Source of the DNA: JAAZZIT01 sp964480525
GTDB lineage: Bacteria; Bacillota; Clostridia; Oscillospirales; Ruminococcaceae
NCBI GenBank assembly: GCA_964480525.1
Contig: CAYZOV010000005.1
Coordinates: 40,640 to 104,639, forward strand
DNA: 64,000 bases
Reading direction: 5' to 3'
Both the position numbers and the translations under genes were made by a program. This document shows positions 8,823 to 17,717 of this stretch, one piece after another; the stretch's first letter is position 1, and every line of letters begins with the position of its first letter. The notes beneath the pieces were generated by a model. The model was not told the DNA's origin and ran no database searches. It was given only the letters and a program-made list of their open reading frames with translations.

Positions 8823-9171
8823 TTGATTCAGTTCCTTTCTCTTTTTCTTCGTTATCGAATAATTTGGCTGTGGCAGGAAGAATAATTGCAAAAGCACACA
8901 ACAGCACACAGAAAATAAAAAATCTAACAGAAAAATGCGCAAAAACATTTTTATACATAATAAAACCGATTCCCGCAAAATAAACTGCGCTGTTCACATA
9001 ATTTAAGCCTTTTGAAAATACAGTTAAACACGCAGGAACAACAGCTATAAACCCAATTAGGGACGAAGCTTTAAATCCTATATTCCAAAGATTAAATAAG
9101 CTACCTGTAATAACAATTATAAGTCCGACAACAACCAAACCGACAAGCCGAACAACATACTTTTTATTCAT
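8815..9171 (-). CDS. Small four-helix membrane protein, unknown function
   Basis: A 118-residue protein with about four hydrophobic helices (near residues 8-27, 33-53, 60-76 and 81-100) and a Lys/Glu-rich C-terminal tail. I do not recognise a family. The ATG has an AAAGGA site eight bases upstream, and the gene ends inside the start of the topoisomerase B gene (8-base overlap), so the two are translationally coupled. It is the first gene of a four-gene unit driven by the sigma-A promoter at 9212-9240. Its coupling to a topoisomerase may just reflect operon packing. Confidence 0.75.
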   Translation of the reverse strand: MNKKYVVRLVGLVVVGLIIVITGSLFNLWNIGFKASSLIGFIAVVPACLTVFSKGLNYVNSAVYFAGIGFIMYKNVFAHFSVRFFIFCVLLCAFAIILPATAKLFDNEEKEKGTESNG

Positions 9172-9211
9172 AAATATATCCTTTCATAACAAAATCTAAC
9201 ATACCACGTTA

Positions 9212-9240
9212 ATTATACCACAAAATAATTTTTTCGTCAA
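9212..9240 (-). promoter_or_regulatory. Sigma-A promoter for the topoisomerase operon
   Basis: The minus strand shows TTGACG (9235-9240), a 17-base spacer and a perfect TATAAT (9212-9217). The first start codon downstream is at 9171. Confidence 0.8.
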
Positions 9241-9294
9241 TTATTATTTTTTACAAAAAGTATAATCAATACAAAAAAACTGTGCCAATAAAAG

Positions 9295-9323
9295 TCATAT
9301 AAAAAAGTTTGTCTGAATACAAT
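9295..9323 (+). promoter_or_regulatory. Sigma-E-type promoter for sipL-spoIVA
   Basis: TCATATAA (9295-9302), a 13-base spacer and AATACAAT (9316-9323) match 6 of 8 and 7 of 8 positions of the sigma-E -35 and -10 consensus. The spacing is the same as in the spoIIIA promoter of this window. It lies 56 bases before the sipL start codon. Confidence 0.6.
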
Positions 9324-9378
9324 TGAGTATCAAATGCTGTTTGCATTAGTTAAATATTTGATAAATCGGGAGGAAATT

Positions 9379-10947
9379 ATGGACTTGAAATTCACCAAAG
9401 AAGCAATCATGGTCAAAGAAACCGTTTTGGACAACTGTTTTGAACAAGCGGTGGAAACAGATTACATTTTGCCTGATTATTACCCGGATATTTTCAGAGT
9501 TGTAAAATCACAAATAACAGCAAGAGTGATTTCTAACAGCATAATCGGAAACGATATGTCCGACAGCTCTAAAAAGTTGTGTTACGACACCGAGGCAATA
9601 ATCAGAGTATGGTATTTGTCGGAAAATTCAAAAACGATAAACTGTATCGAACAAAAAATGAGTTTTTCCAAAAACGTTGAACTTACTGTTACGTCTGACA
9701 ACCCTAAGATATACATTTGTCCGAAAACCGACTATGTAAATTGCAGAGTAATCAATAAACGCAGGCTTGACATAAGAGGTGCAATTTCCACAAAAATAAA
9801 AGTTTGCGACATAAAAAGCCAAAACATAATCTGTGACGCAAATGGCGGAAATATTCAACTTAAAAAGAATACAGCAGTATTCCCGTCCAAAATAATTGTC
9901 AACTCAAAAAAAATAACGGTTATTGAAGAACTGGAACTCGGAATTGCAAAACCGCCTATTTTGTCGGTTATTAAAGCCGATTGTAAAATTTTATCAAAAG
10001 AATACAAGGTTGTTTCAAGCAAGCTTGTTGTCAAAGGCGAAGCGGAAATTGATATGCTTTACACCTGCAGCAAAGACAACGAACACGGCATTGAGGGAAT
10101 GAAATTCACCGTTCCGTTCAGTCAGATTATGGAAATTGACGGTATCGACGACAATTTCGACATAGACGTTGACATAAGCAAAATCGGTTGTGACGTGGTT
10201 ACAAAAGGAAGTGGCGAATCGACAAGTTTTGAATGTGAACTTATGCTGTTGGTAAACTGCACAGCTTCGGAATTAAAATCCTGCAACATAATTGAGGACG
10301 CTTATTCCACCACTTATGATTGTGAACTTGTTACAAATAACATCAAAATCGAAAACGCCGTTAAAAAAATCAGCGACAATGTAAATTGCAAAAAAACGCT
10401 AAGTTTGAACGATTCGGAAATTCACGGCGTAATTGACTGCAACTGTGAAATTTCAAATATCGCCACACATTTCAGTCAGGAATCTAAATCGTTTATTATA
10501 AACGGAAATGTTGTATTTGAAAGCTTGGTCGAAACCAAAGACGGCTTCCCTGTGATAATCGAATCGGACAGCATTTTTGAACACACAATCGACTGCAACG
10601 GCTATTCCGACGCAGTTTATTTAGAACCGAAAATTTCAGTTTTGAATTATAATTTTGCAATGTCAAACGATAATTCCGTGGAAATAAGCGCCGAAATTCT
10701 TGTTGAGGGAACAATTATCGAAAAAGCAGACAAAAAGATTATAACAGACATTTGTATTAAATCCGAAAATAAAAAGGTATGCAATACAAACTGTGCATTA
10801 AAACTTTATTACGCTGATGAAAACGAGGACATCTGGGAAATTGCAAAACGAAATTCCACGTCTGTTCAGGCTATTTTAGACGAAAACGAAACTTGCGGAG
10901 AAAAGTTGACAGACAAAGGTATGTTACTTATTCCTATTATAAATTAA
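9379..10947 (+). CDS. sipL: SipL-like spore morphogenetic protein (DUF3794 + LysM)
   Basis: A 522-residue soluble protein with DUF3794-type repeats over most of its length, for example VETDYILPDYYPDIFRVVKS at the N-terminus, and a C-terminal LysM-like module in the last 50 residues (YADENEDIWEIAKRNSTS). This is the architecture of Clostridioides difficile SipL, which binds SpoIVA through its LysM domain and localises coat around the forespore. The start is the ATG at 9379 after GGGAGGA; the longer frame to 9334 has no ribosome binding site. It is 15 bases upstream of spoIVA in the same operon. Neighbour and architecture agree, so the call is strong although overall identity cannot be measured here. 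Confidence 0.85.
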   Translation: MDLKFTKEAIMVKETVLDNCFEQAVETDYILPDYYPDIFRVVKSQITARVISNSIIGNDMSDSSKKLCYDTEAIIRVWYLSENSKTINCIEQKMSFSKNVELTVTSDNPKIYICPKTDYVNCRVINKRRLDIRGAISTKIKVCDIKSQNIICDANGGNIQLKKNTAVFPSKIIVNSKKITVIEELELGIAKPPILSVIKADCKILSKEYKVVSSKLVVKGEAEIDMLYTCSKDNEHGIEGMKFTVPFSQIMEIDGIDDNFDIDVDISKIGCDVVTKGSGESTSFECELMLLVNCTASELKSCNIIEDAYSTTYDCELVTNNIKIENAVKKISDNVNCKKTLSLNDSEIHGVIDCNCEISNIATHFSQESKSFIINGNVVFESLVETKDGFPVIIESDSIFEHTIDCNGYSDAVYLEPKISVLNYNFAMSNDNSVEISAEILVEGTIIEKADKKIITDICIKSENKKVCNTNCALKLYYADENEDIWEIAKRNSTSVQAILDENETCGEKLTDKGMLLIPIIN

Positions 10948-10962
10948 GGAGGAAATGACAAT

Positions 10963-12441
10963 ATGATTTCAAACGATATTTATTCGGATATTGCCAGAAG
11001 AACCGACGGCGACATTTACATAGGGGTTGTGGGTCCTGTCAGAACAGGTAAATCAACCTTTATAAAACAGTTCATGGAAAAACTTGTTATTCCGAATATT
11101 CAGTCGGATTACAGGCGTGAACGTGCTGTTGACGAATTGCCACAATGTGCGGCAGGCAAAACAATTATGACAACCGAACCTAAATTTATCCCCGAAGAAG
11201 CTGTTGAAGTATGTCTTGAAAACGGCGGTAAATTTAACGTCAGAATGATTGACTGCGTAGGATATATTATTCCGAGCAGTATCGGTTATTTTGAAAACGA
11301 AGCACCGAGAATGGTTGTTACACCGTGGTTTGACAGCGAAGTCCCGTTTAATATGGCTGCGGAAGTCGGCACACAAAAGGTTATTACAGAACATTCAACA
11401 ATCGGATTGGTTGTTACAACCGACGGAAGTATTACGGATTTGCCACGAGAAGAATACGAAGAATCAGAAGAACGTGTAATCAACGAACTTAGAAAAATCA
11501 ACAAACCTTTTGTCGTTTTGCTTAACTGCGTATATCCCGAAGCGGAAGAATCACAAGAGCTTGCACAGAGTTTGAGCGAAAAATACCAAACTCCGGTTAT
11601 TGCAATAAACTGTCTTGAATTAACCGACGATACGATAAAAGAGATTTTGCAACAGATTCTTTACGCATTTCCTGTAAAAGAAATAAGCGTTGAAATGCCT
11701 AAATGGATTGCCTGTCTTGAAAAAGGTCATTGGCTTAAAGAAAGCATTTATTCCGTTATAAAAGAAAGCGCTTGCAATATTACACATTTGCGTGAAATTG
11801 AAAATCTATGCAACGACATAAAATCAAGCGAATATGTAATAAACAGCTCTATTTCTTCAATAGACTTGGGAAAAGGCAGCGCTTATATCAGAGTTGACGT
11901 TTCGCAAAGTCTGTTCTTTAAGATTTTGGGTGAAACAACAGGTCTTGAAATTGAAAACGAAAGCGATTTGTTACCGCAGATTCAGGAACTTATCGGTATT
12001 AAATCTAAATATGAAAAAATTGCCACCGCTCTGGACGAAGTGGAAGCGACAGGTTACGGAATTGTTATGCCAAACGCCGACGAACTAAAACTTGACGAGC
12101 CGGAAATAATCAAACAAGGCGGAAAATACGGCGTAAAACTAAAAGCGACCGCACCGTCAATTCATCTTATTAAAACCAATATTACCACCGAAATTTCGCC
12201 GATTGTGGGTTCTGAAAGACAGTCGGAAGAATTGGTTTTGTATTTGCTTAACGATTTTGAAGAAAGCCCTGAAAAAATATGGGAATCAAACATTTTCGGA
12301 AAATCACTTCACGAACTGGTGAACGAGGGTTTGCACAACAAACTTTTCAAAATGCCGCCTGACGCAAGAATGAAAATGCAGGAAACTATCGAACGTATTA
12401 TCAACGAGGGCTGTTCGGGTCTTATATGCCTTATTCTTTAA
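10963..12441 (+). CDS. spoIVA: Stage IV sporulation protein A, coat morphogenesis ATPase
   Basis: At 492 residues it equals the length of Bacillus subtilis SpoIVA. The N-terminal TRAFAC-like ATPase domain carries Walker A GPVRTGKST near residue 25 and a DCVGY switch-like motif near residue 89. A helical middle domain and a C-terminal domain ending in NEGCSGLICLIL follow. SpoIVA polymerises on the mother-cell face of the outer forespore membrane using ATP and forms the basement layer of the coat; its C-terminus anchors it through SpoVM. It has a GGAGG site and follows sipL closely, under the shared sigma-E-type promoter. Confidence 0.97.
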   Translation: MISNDIYSDIARRTDGDIYIGVVGPVRTGKSTFIKQFMEKLVIPNIQSDYRRERAVDELPQCAAGKTIMTTEPKFIPEEAVEVCLENGGKFNVRMIDCVGYIIPSSIGYFENEAPRMVVTPWFDSEVPFNMAAEVGTQKVITEHSTIGLVVTTDGSITDLPREEYEESEERVINELRKINKPFVVLLNCVYPEAEESQELAQSLSEKYQTPVIAINCLELTDDTIKEILQQILYAFPVKEISVEMPKWIACLEKGHWLKESIYSVIKESACNITHLREIENLCNDIKSSEYVINSSISSIDLGKGSAYIRVDVSQSLFFKILGETTGLEIENESDLLPQIQELIGIKSKYEKIATALDEVEATGYGIVMPNADELKLDEPEIIKQGGKYGVKLKATAPSIHLIKTNITTEISPIVGSERQSEELVLYLLNDFEESPEKIWESNIFGKSLHELVNEGLHNKLFKMPPDARMKMQETIERIINEGCSGLICLIL

Positions 12442-12446
12442 GAAAA

Positions 12447-12483
12447 AAACTCCGATAAAAGCACACGCTTTCATCGGAGTTTT
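12447..12483. terminator. Bidirectional intrinsic terminator
   Basis: AAACTCCGATAAAAGC pairs with GCTTTCATCGGAGTTTT around a short ACAC loop with one mismatch. A-rich and T-rich flanks on both sides suit termination of spoIVA (plus) and of the surface-protein gene (minus), which converge here. Confidence 0.9.
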
Positions 12484-12486
12484 GTA

Positions 12487-15400
12487 TTATCTGTTTGTTT
12501 TCTTTTTCTTATCCCAAATTCCAACGCCGATTGTTCCGCAAGTAGTAATTGCAAGCAAAATCCACAATAATGTATGGCTGTTGCCTGTGTTCGGAACTTC
12601 GTCCTTATCGACAGGTTTTTCAAGTTTTTGAATAATTGTGTCTGCAAGAGTTATTTCGTTTTCGCCGTTTTCATCAGAATAATATTTTCCGCAATCTTCG
12701 CAGAACCAGTATTCTGTGTTGCCCTCATTTTCGGTTGTAGCTTCTACTTTTTCAACGTGTTTAAGTCCGCTTGCGTGGTTTGTCGGGTCAAGTTCGCCGT
12801 ATTCGTCGCCACAGATTTCACAAACTGCCTTGTCTGTGCAGGTTGCTGTACCGCCTGTGTGGTCGGAAATAATTGTAATTTCCTTGTTTGATGAATAATC
12901 AAAACCGTCAGCGGTTTTTGCGTAAACGCTAAGCTTAAACGAATTTTCATTTTCAATTAAATCAGGTGAAATTGTAATTGTGTAAACGCCGTTTTCGTAA
13001 ACAGGCGTTAAACCGCTGTCGCCCTTTAATTCAAAATCATAACCGTAAACAACATCTGTCGAACCGTCAGGAAGTGTAAACGTAAATGTCCAGTCGTGAC
13101 CTTGACAAACGGTATCGTTTCCGTTAATTATAATCTGCGGAACGTCGGATTTTTCGGTTTCAAGTCCGCAAACTGTACATTTCTGCCAATACTGACCGTT
13201 TTCGTTCTGCCATTGATAATCATGCAAGCAAGGGGTATCACATTCTGTACAAACGCCGTTTTCCCATTCATGGTTTTCAATTTCAACAATTGTTTTTCCA
13301 CAGCAATCCCAGAGTTGTTCATGTCTGTTAGGTGTAATATTCCAACCCTTATCGCCTGTATGGTTGTTTGCGTCAAGTTCGCCATATTCTTCGCCACAGA
13401 TTTCGCAAATTGCCTTGTCTGTGCAAGTTGCTTCTCCGCCTGTGTGGTTGCCTTGTATTTCTACAATTTTTTCATCGATAAACGGATATCCGTCTTTGGT
13501 ATTTGCACCGGCAGTTACAGAAAATGTTGTAACGCCATTTTCAAAAACAAAATCAATGATTTCATGATTTAAAGTACAACTATATACACCATTACCCAAA
13601 TATGTTGTATTAAGCTCAATTTCGTAAATTGAACTTATAAATGCATTACCCACATTATCAACTTCCTCCGAAAATGTAAAGGTGAAAGTGTAGTCCTGGG
13701 TTTTACAAACCTTATCCGCACCGATTATTGTAATTTCCGGAATATCCTTTTTAGCGGTTTCAAGTCCGCAAACAGAACATCTCTGCCAATACTGACCGTT
13801 TTCGCTATGCCAATTGTAGTCGTGTACACATGGGTACTCACATTCTTTACAAATGCCGTTTTCCCATTCGTGGTTTTCAAGGGAAACTGTTACTTTACCA
13901 CAACAATTCCACTTTTGTTCGTGCCGGGTTGCGTTTTTGGTTGTCCAAACAAGTTTGCCTGAATGGGTTGTCGGGTCAAGGTCGCCATATTCTTCGCCAC
14001 AAATTTCACAAACTGCCTTATCTGTGCAAGTTGCTTCACCGCCTGTGCATTGTGAAGAAGTTTCACCGCAGAAGTCACATTTGTGGTCAGACGGATTTAC
14101 GTCTTTGTGTCCTGCACATGACCATTTAGCTGTCAGGGTCATATTATCCATAACAGAATCATTAAAATTCCATTTGTTTTCGCCGTTATACCAACCCTCA
14201 AAATTAAAGTTTTCCTTTGTCGGGGCGCTGACGCTTGCAAGCTTTTGTCCTTTAAGAACCTTTTGCGTTGCAACAGCCGAACCGCCGTTTGAATCAAACG
14301 TAACAGTCAGCTTTGCTTTATCCTCAACTATAGTTCCCATTCCACTTTGACCCATAATTACATTTCCATAGAAAGTGGTATAATCGGTTGCGTCATCTGA
14401 ACGTGTGATTGTTCCGAAATTGAATACATCATCATCAATAACACCTCCATTTGCATAAATCGTTCCAAAAACAAATACGCCAATGTTATTCCCGCCAGGT
14501 AAGTCAGATATATTATCAGATATTGTACCGCCGTTCATGTACATATTTGCATTTTCGCCTATATAAACTGCTCCGCCAGCGTCAGTTGATTTACAGCCTA
14601 TGATAGAACCTCCGTTAAAATAGAATATGGAATTATCCGCTTTAACGTTTATTGCACCGGTTACAGCTCCCTGACAACCTACAATACTACCGCCGTTCAT
14701 TGTAAACTTTCCAAAAGAAATAACTATGACGCCATCACGCCCCTGGTTTGAGCGTGACGAACAATCAAATCCCGTAATAACGCCTCCGTTAACTGTTTTA
14801 ATTCCGTTTTCTTCATCAAGCACCCACACACCGTCACCATTTGGTGTGAATTTATGTGTTGCATTAGGATTGCTGTCAAGCAATGTTAAATTACAACCAC
14901 TATCAACAGTAATTGCAGCACTACTTGCGAATACACCACTTAAATCCATAACATGACCATTTAAATCAATAATGAAGTCACGATGTAATAATAAGCTAAA
15001 ATACTCATCACACAGTATATCAGACGTCAAAATAACACCGCCATAGCCGTTGTTGTTGGCATTTACAATCTCGTATCCGTGTTTTACGCCGAGAATGATA
15101 GAATCAGTATTTGATATAACACTAAGTCCCGAAACTTCTGAAATACCATTTAAAAATGTACCGCCTGCGATAGTACCTGTTTGGTTATCCCAAGGCGAAT
15201 TAGGAGAAGGTTTTTGATATCCATTTGTTACTGTTCCTTCAAATCTACCGCCACTTATTGTTCCTGAACAAGGATAATCATAAAAACTTTGATTAAAAAA
15301 GCTATTATAAACATCATTTGCAAAGTTTCCCCATTTAATTGTACCGCCATTGTAAACACAACCTTCAAATGATGTGGCTGTTGTAATATTCTCATCACTT

Positions 15401-15984
15401 CTGGTGATTTCACCGTTTATATTTACAACATCACCTGATATTTTTCCGTCGTGAGCATACAATGTACCACCTTTTATATTAACAATACCGTCAATTGTAC
15501 CGCCTGTGAGAGCCATTGTTGCACCTCTGGCTATATATATAGCTGTTAAATTATTTTCTGAACGTATATTACCGCTTTTAAAAGTAAACGAACTTCCGGA
15601 GTTAACCTCGATTATTCCACCAAATGTATCTAAAGCACCAGTAATCAAACCAGACCCACTATCCCGAATAGTTAAATTTCCGTTAGTGGAAGAATCACCT
15701 ATCGCAATAACATTAAGGAAATTGGGATTTTTAAGAATATGACCATTTATATCCAAGTTTACATATCCCTTGACAGTAATTACTCTGTCAATGTCGATGT
15801 CCTCGTCAAGATAAAAATAAGTCATCTCGCTCTCTGTACTGCCACCTGTCAAAACATATGAATTGTTTTGCAGATATGTTTTTGTAAGCGCTATGCTGTT
15901 TTGTGTCTGCGCAATAACCGTCGTCGGAACGAGGGTCAGCACCATACAGATTGTGAGCAGTATGCTCAAAAATCGTTTTTTCAT
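12487..15984 (-). CDS. Large repeat-containing cell-surface protein with sortase-like anchor
   Basis: A 1165-residue secreted protein. It begins with a signal peptide (MKKRFLSILLTICMVLTLVP, cleaved near an AQT site). Residues about 30-555 are rich in GGTI/GGSI rungs, as in right-handed beta-helix surface proteins. An InlB/Listeria-Bacteroides-type repeat with FEGWYNGE follows near 559-626. Then come two long repeats (about 647-846 and 847-1039) and a partial third (about 1040-1110), each opening with CTDKAxCEICG. The end has VPNTG (near 1129), a membrane helix and a KKKKTNR tail, a sortase substrate layout with Val in place of Leu. The start is the ATG at 15984 after AGGAGG; a longer frame to 16053 lacks a site. 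The role is probably adhesion or surface display; the ligand is unknown. Confidence 0.85.
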   Translation of the reverse strand: MKKRFLSILLTICMVLTLVPTTVIAQTQNSIALTKTYLQNNSYVLTGGSTESEMTYFYLDEDIDIDRVITVKGYVNLDINGHILKNPNFLNVIAIGDSSTNGNLTIRDSGSGLITGALDTFGGIIEVNSGSSFTFKSGNIRSENNLTAIYIARGATMALTGGTIDGIVNIKGGTLYAHDGKISGDVVNINGEITRSDENITTATSFEGCVYNGGTIKWGNFANDVYNSFFNQSFYDYPCSGTISGGRFEGTVTNGYQKPSPNSPWDNQTGTIAGGTFLNGISEVSGLSVISNTDSIILGVKHGYEIVNANNNGYGGVILTSDILCDEYFSLLLHRDFIIDLNGHVMDLSGVFASSAAITVDSGCNLTLLDSNPNATHKFTPNGDGVWVLDEENGIKTVNGGVITGFDCSSRSNQGRDGVIVISFGKFTMNGGSIVGCQGAVTGAINVKADNSIFYFNGGSIIGCKSTDAGGAVYIGENANMYMNGGTISDNISDLPGGNNIGVFVFGTIYANGGVIDDDVFNFGTITRSDDATDYTTFYGNVIMGQSGMGTIVEDKAKLTVTFDSNGGSAVATQKVLKGQKLASVSAPTKENFNFEGWYNGENKWNFNDSVMDNMTLTAKWSCAGHKDVNPSDHKCDFCGETSSQCTGGEATCTDKAVCEICGEEYGDLDPTTHSGKLVWTTKNATRHEQKWNCCGKVTVSLENHEWENGICKECEYPCVHDYNWHSENGQYWQRCSVCGLETAKKDIPEITIIGADKVCKTQDYTFTFTFSEEVDNVGNAFISSIYEIELNTTYLGNGVYSCTLNHEIIDFVFENGVTTFSVTAGANTKDGYPFIDEKIVEIQGNHTGGEATCTDKAICEICGEEYGELDANNHTGDKGWNITPNRHEQLWDCCGKTIVEIENHEWENGVCTECDTPCLHDYQWQNENGQYWQKCTVCGLETEKSDVPQIIINGNDTVCQGHDWTFTFTLPDGSTDVVYGYDFELKGDSGLTPVYENGVYTITISPDLIENENSFKLSVYAKTADGFDYSSNKEITIISDHTGGTATCTDKAVCEICGDEYGELDPTNHASGLKHVEKVEATTENEGNTEYWFCEDCGKYYSDENGENEITLADTIIQKLEKPVDKDEVPNTGNSHTLLWILLAITTCGTIGVGIWDKKKKTNR
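12646..14046 (-). repeat. In-gene long repeats (two full, one partial)
   Basis: Within the surface-protein gene, units of about 590 bases start near 14046, 13446 and 12866 (reading the minus strand). Each unit opens with GGxATCTDKAxCEICGxEYG, then HEWENGxC, a cysteine-rich stretch and GQYWQxCxVCGLET. The third stops after the first part. The paired cysteines (CEIC, CKEC/CTEC, CSVC/CTVC) are preserved between copies. The two full copies differ at many positions, so the duplication is not recent. Confidence 0.85.
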
Positions 15985-16078
15985 ACAATACCTCCTGTAT
16001 TCGTTAAATTTACCGAAAAATCGGCTGTTTTTTAGTTTAAATTCAAAACGCAATTTAAACGTCTGTTAAGTTAATCTT

Positions 16079-16107
16079 ATTTTACCATATTTTTCAATAG
16101 AAGTCAA
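16079..16107 (-). promoter_or_regulatory. Sigma-A promoter for the surface-protein gene
   Basis: TTGACT (16102-16107), a 17-base spacer and TAAAAT (16079-16084) on the minus strand. An untranslated leader of about 90 bases would follow. The rest of 15985-16222 holds only this and the terminator at 16147-16173. Confidence 0.65.
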
Positions 16108-16146
16108 TAGTAATTTAATAATAAACACAAATATTTATAAAAAAGT

Positions 16147-16173
16147 AAAGCCCAGTCTTAAAGACAAGGCTTT
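16147..16173 (-). terminator. Intrinsic terminator of the prmA unit
   Basis: AAAGCC-GTCTT pairs with AAGAC-GGCTTT, with a two-base mismatch inside the stem and a one-base apex. The minus strand continues into a T-rich run. Confidence 0.7.
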
Positions 16174-16222
16174 CATAAATCTTTATTATGTCCGAAGATA
16201 ATTATGCTTCAAACATTTTTAA

Positions 16223-16555
16223 TTAAATTCCCTCTGAAAAAGTTATCGGCACGCCGAACATTACGCCTGCGTTTGGCACGTTAAAGTCGCCTACAACATT
16301 TTTAACGGTTTCTCTGACGGTTTGCACCATATCATCGTTTACAGCCATAATAATTGTCTTGCTTTCGTTAGGGTTTTCTTTATTTAAAATCTGTTTTAAT
16401 AAATCCAAAGTTTGAACGTTTTCCGATTTATAAAGGTACTTTGCCATTCCCTCGCTGTCAAGAACAGTTGCGCCCTTAACGCCTGCGTTTGCAAGTTCAA
16501 CCATAAGCTGGTCTGTCAAATTAACGTGTTTAATTATTACATAAATTAACTGCAT
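16223..16555 (-). CDS. PII-like (GlnB-superfamily) small protein
   Basis: A 110-residue protein with a ferredoxin-like beta-alpha-beta pattern (MQLIYVIIKHVNLTDQLMVE, then GVKGATVLDSEG) that resembles PII-family regulators. The canonical T-loop and uridylylation motif are not evident, so it is a PII-like rather than a GlnB protein. The start is the ATG at 16555 with GGAGG upstream; an extended frame into prmA was rejected. It follows prmA by 26 bases and is followed by a terminator, so the two form a unit. The ligand is unknown; related small PII-like proteins bind nucleotides or anions. Confidence 0.7.
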   Translation of the reverse strand: MQLIYVIIKHVNLTDQLMVELANAGVKGATVLDSEGMAKYLYKSENVQTLDLLKQILNKENPNESKTIIMAVNDDMVQTVRETVKNVVGDFNVPNAGVMFGVPITFSEGI

Positions 16556-16581
16556 ATTTTTCCTCCTTTTTTCAAATACGG

Positions 16582-17547
16582 TTACGCCCTGAACGAAGCC
16601 GCAACCCAATCTTCCTTTTCTCTGACTTCTAAAAGTTCAAAACCCTCCCCGACAATGCCGTTTATAACATCGTCTTTGCGTTGGTCGATAATTCCCGACA
16701 CAACGAGAGTTCCGTGTTCTTTCAAAAAGCCTTTGAAATAAGGGGTCATTGCTTTCAAAACGTCTGCAACAATATTTGCGCAAACAAAATCATAATCTTT
16801 TCCTATTTTTTCTCTTAAAATTTCATCACATATAACGTTGCCACATTCAGCCGTATACTTTTCCGTGGAAATTCCGTTTTTATCGGCATTTTCTTTTGCA
16901 ATTTTTACTGCGTTTTCTTCAATGTCAACTGCATAAGCGCTGTCTGCACCCAAAAGAATACCGCCGATAGATAAAATTCCGCTTCCGCAACCTAAATCAA
17001 GCATTTTGTCGCCGTCGCCCAGATATTTTTCGATAAGTTCTAAGCAAAGTTGGGTCGTGTTATGCTGACCTGTACCGAAACTTGACGCAGGGTCAATCTC
17101 CAAAATTTTTCTTGTTTCGTTTTCCGAAACCTTTTCCCAGCTTGGTTTAATAAGAAGCTTGTTTCCAACTGTTAGTGGTTTAAAGTATTGTTTCCAGTTG
17201 TTTGCCCAATCTTCCTCCTTTACATTTGAAATTTCATATTCAAGTCTACCCCAAACTGAATTAACATCTCTTGATTTTAATGCCAAAAGTTCAGTTTTTA
17301 TAGCATTAAAATTTTCCATACCCTGTGCATTTTCAGGCAAATACACGGTTACGGTTGTTTCACAGTCTTTAAGACCCATAAGGTCGTCGTCTATGTAATC
17401 CCAATTCATTTCTTTGTTTTCAAGAAATTCCTTAAAATCGTTGCTGTCCTTTATAGCAAAACCGTTTACACCCATTCCGAGAAGCGTTCCGCAAACAATA
17501 TCAACACCCTCTGTGGTTGTAAAAATATTCATTTCTACCCAGTTCAT
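16582..17547 (-). CDS. prmA: Ribosomal protein L11 methyltransferase
   Basis: A 321-residue SAM-dependent methyltransferase that trimethylates L11. The N-terminal substrate-recognition domain is followed by the family hallmark PASSFGTGQHNTTQLC near residue 150, the SAM motif DLGCGSGILSI near 190, and a later CANIVADV motif where PrmA has the active-site NPP-like loop. The length is typical. It starts at an ATG six bases after GGAG, from the promoter at 17583-17611, and precedes the PII-like gene. Confidence 0.95.
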   Translation of the reverse strand: MNWVEMNIFTTTEGVDIVCGTLLGMGVNGFAIKDSNDFKEFLENKEMNWDYIDDDLMGLKDCETTVTVYLPENAQGMENFNAIKTELLALKSRDVNSVWGRLEYEISNVKEEDWANNWKQYFKPLTVGNKLLIKPSWEKVSENETRKILEIDPASSFGTGQHNTTQLCLELIEKYLGDGDKMLDLGCGSGILSIGGILLGADSAYAVDIEENAVKIAKENADKNGISTEKYTAECGNVICDEILREKIGKDYDFVCANIVADVLKAMTPYFKGFLKEHGTLVVSGIIDQRKDDVINGIVGEGFELLEVREKEDWVAASFRA

Positions 17548-17582
17548 AGCTTTCTCCTTGTCAAAATTAAGTATTAAATTGT

Positions 17583-17611
17583 ATTATAACACATTTTCCA
17601 AAGTATTGCAA
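17583..17611 (-). promoter_or_regulatory. Sigma-A promoter for prmA
   Basis: TTGCAA (17606-17611), a 17-base spacer and TATAAT (17583-17588) on the minus strand, 36 bases before the prmA ATG. Confidence 0.75.
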
Positions 17612-17684
17612 ATGTTTTCAAGAAAAATTCGTAAAATATTAAACATCTAATTCATGTTATTTAATAAAATTTCTTAAACAAAAA

Positions 17685-17710
17685 CGAGTGGTCTTTTGCA
17701 AAACCACTCG
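17685..17710 (-). terminator. Intrinsic terminator after 17718-18368
   Basis: CGAGTGGT pairs perfectly with ACCACTCG around a ten-base loop. The minus strand then runs into TTTTTGTTT. Confidence 0.9.
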
Positions 17711-17717
17711 CTGATAG

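Noticed and set aside
8823..8978. N-terminal extension of the topoisomerase B gene
   Set aside because: The extra 52 codons overlap the upstream gene, have no ribosome binding site and encode a leucine/cysteine-rich stretch unlike the family; the ATG at 8822 has a good site.
12646..14046. CxxC pairs in the surface protein as zinc fingers for DNA
   Set aside because: The protein has a signal peptide and wall anchor; the cysteines are extracellular and more likely form disulfides or a metal-stabilised repeat.
15985..16053. Longer start for the surface protein
   Set aside because: The 23 extra codons lack a ribosome binding site and precede an otherwise perfect signal peptide start.
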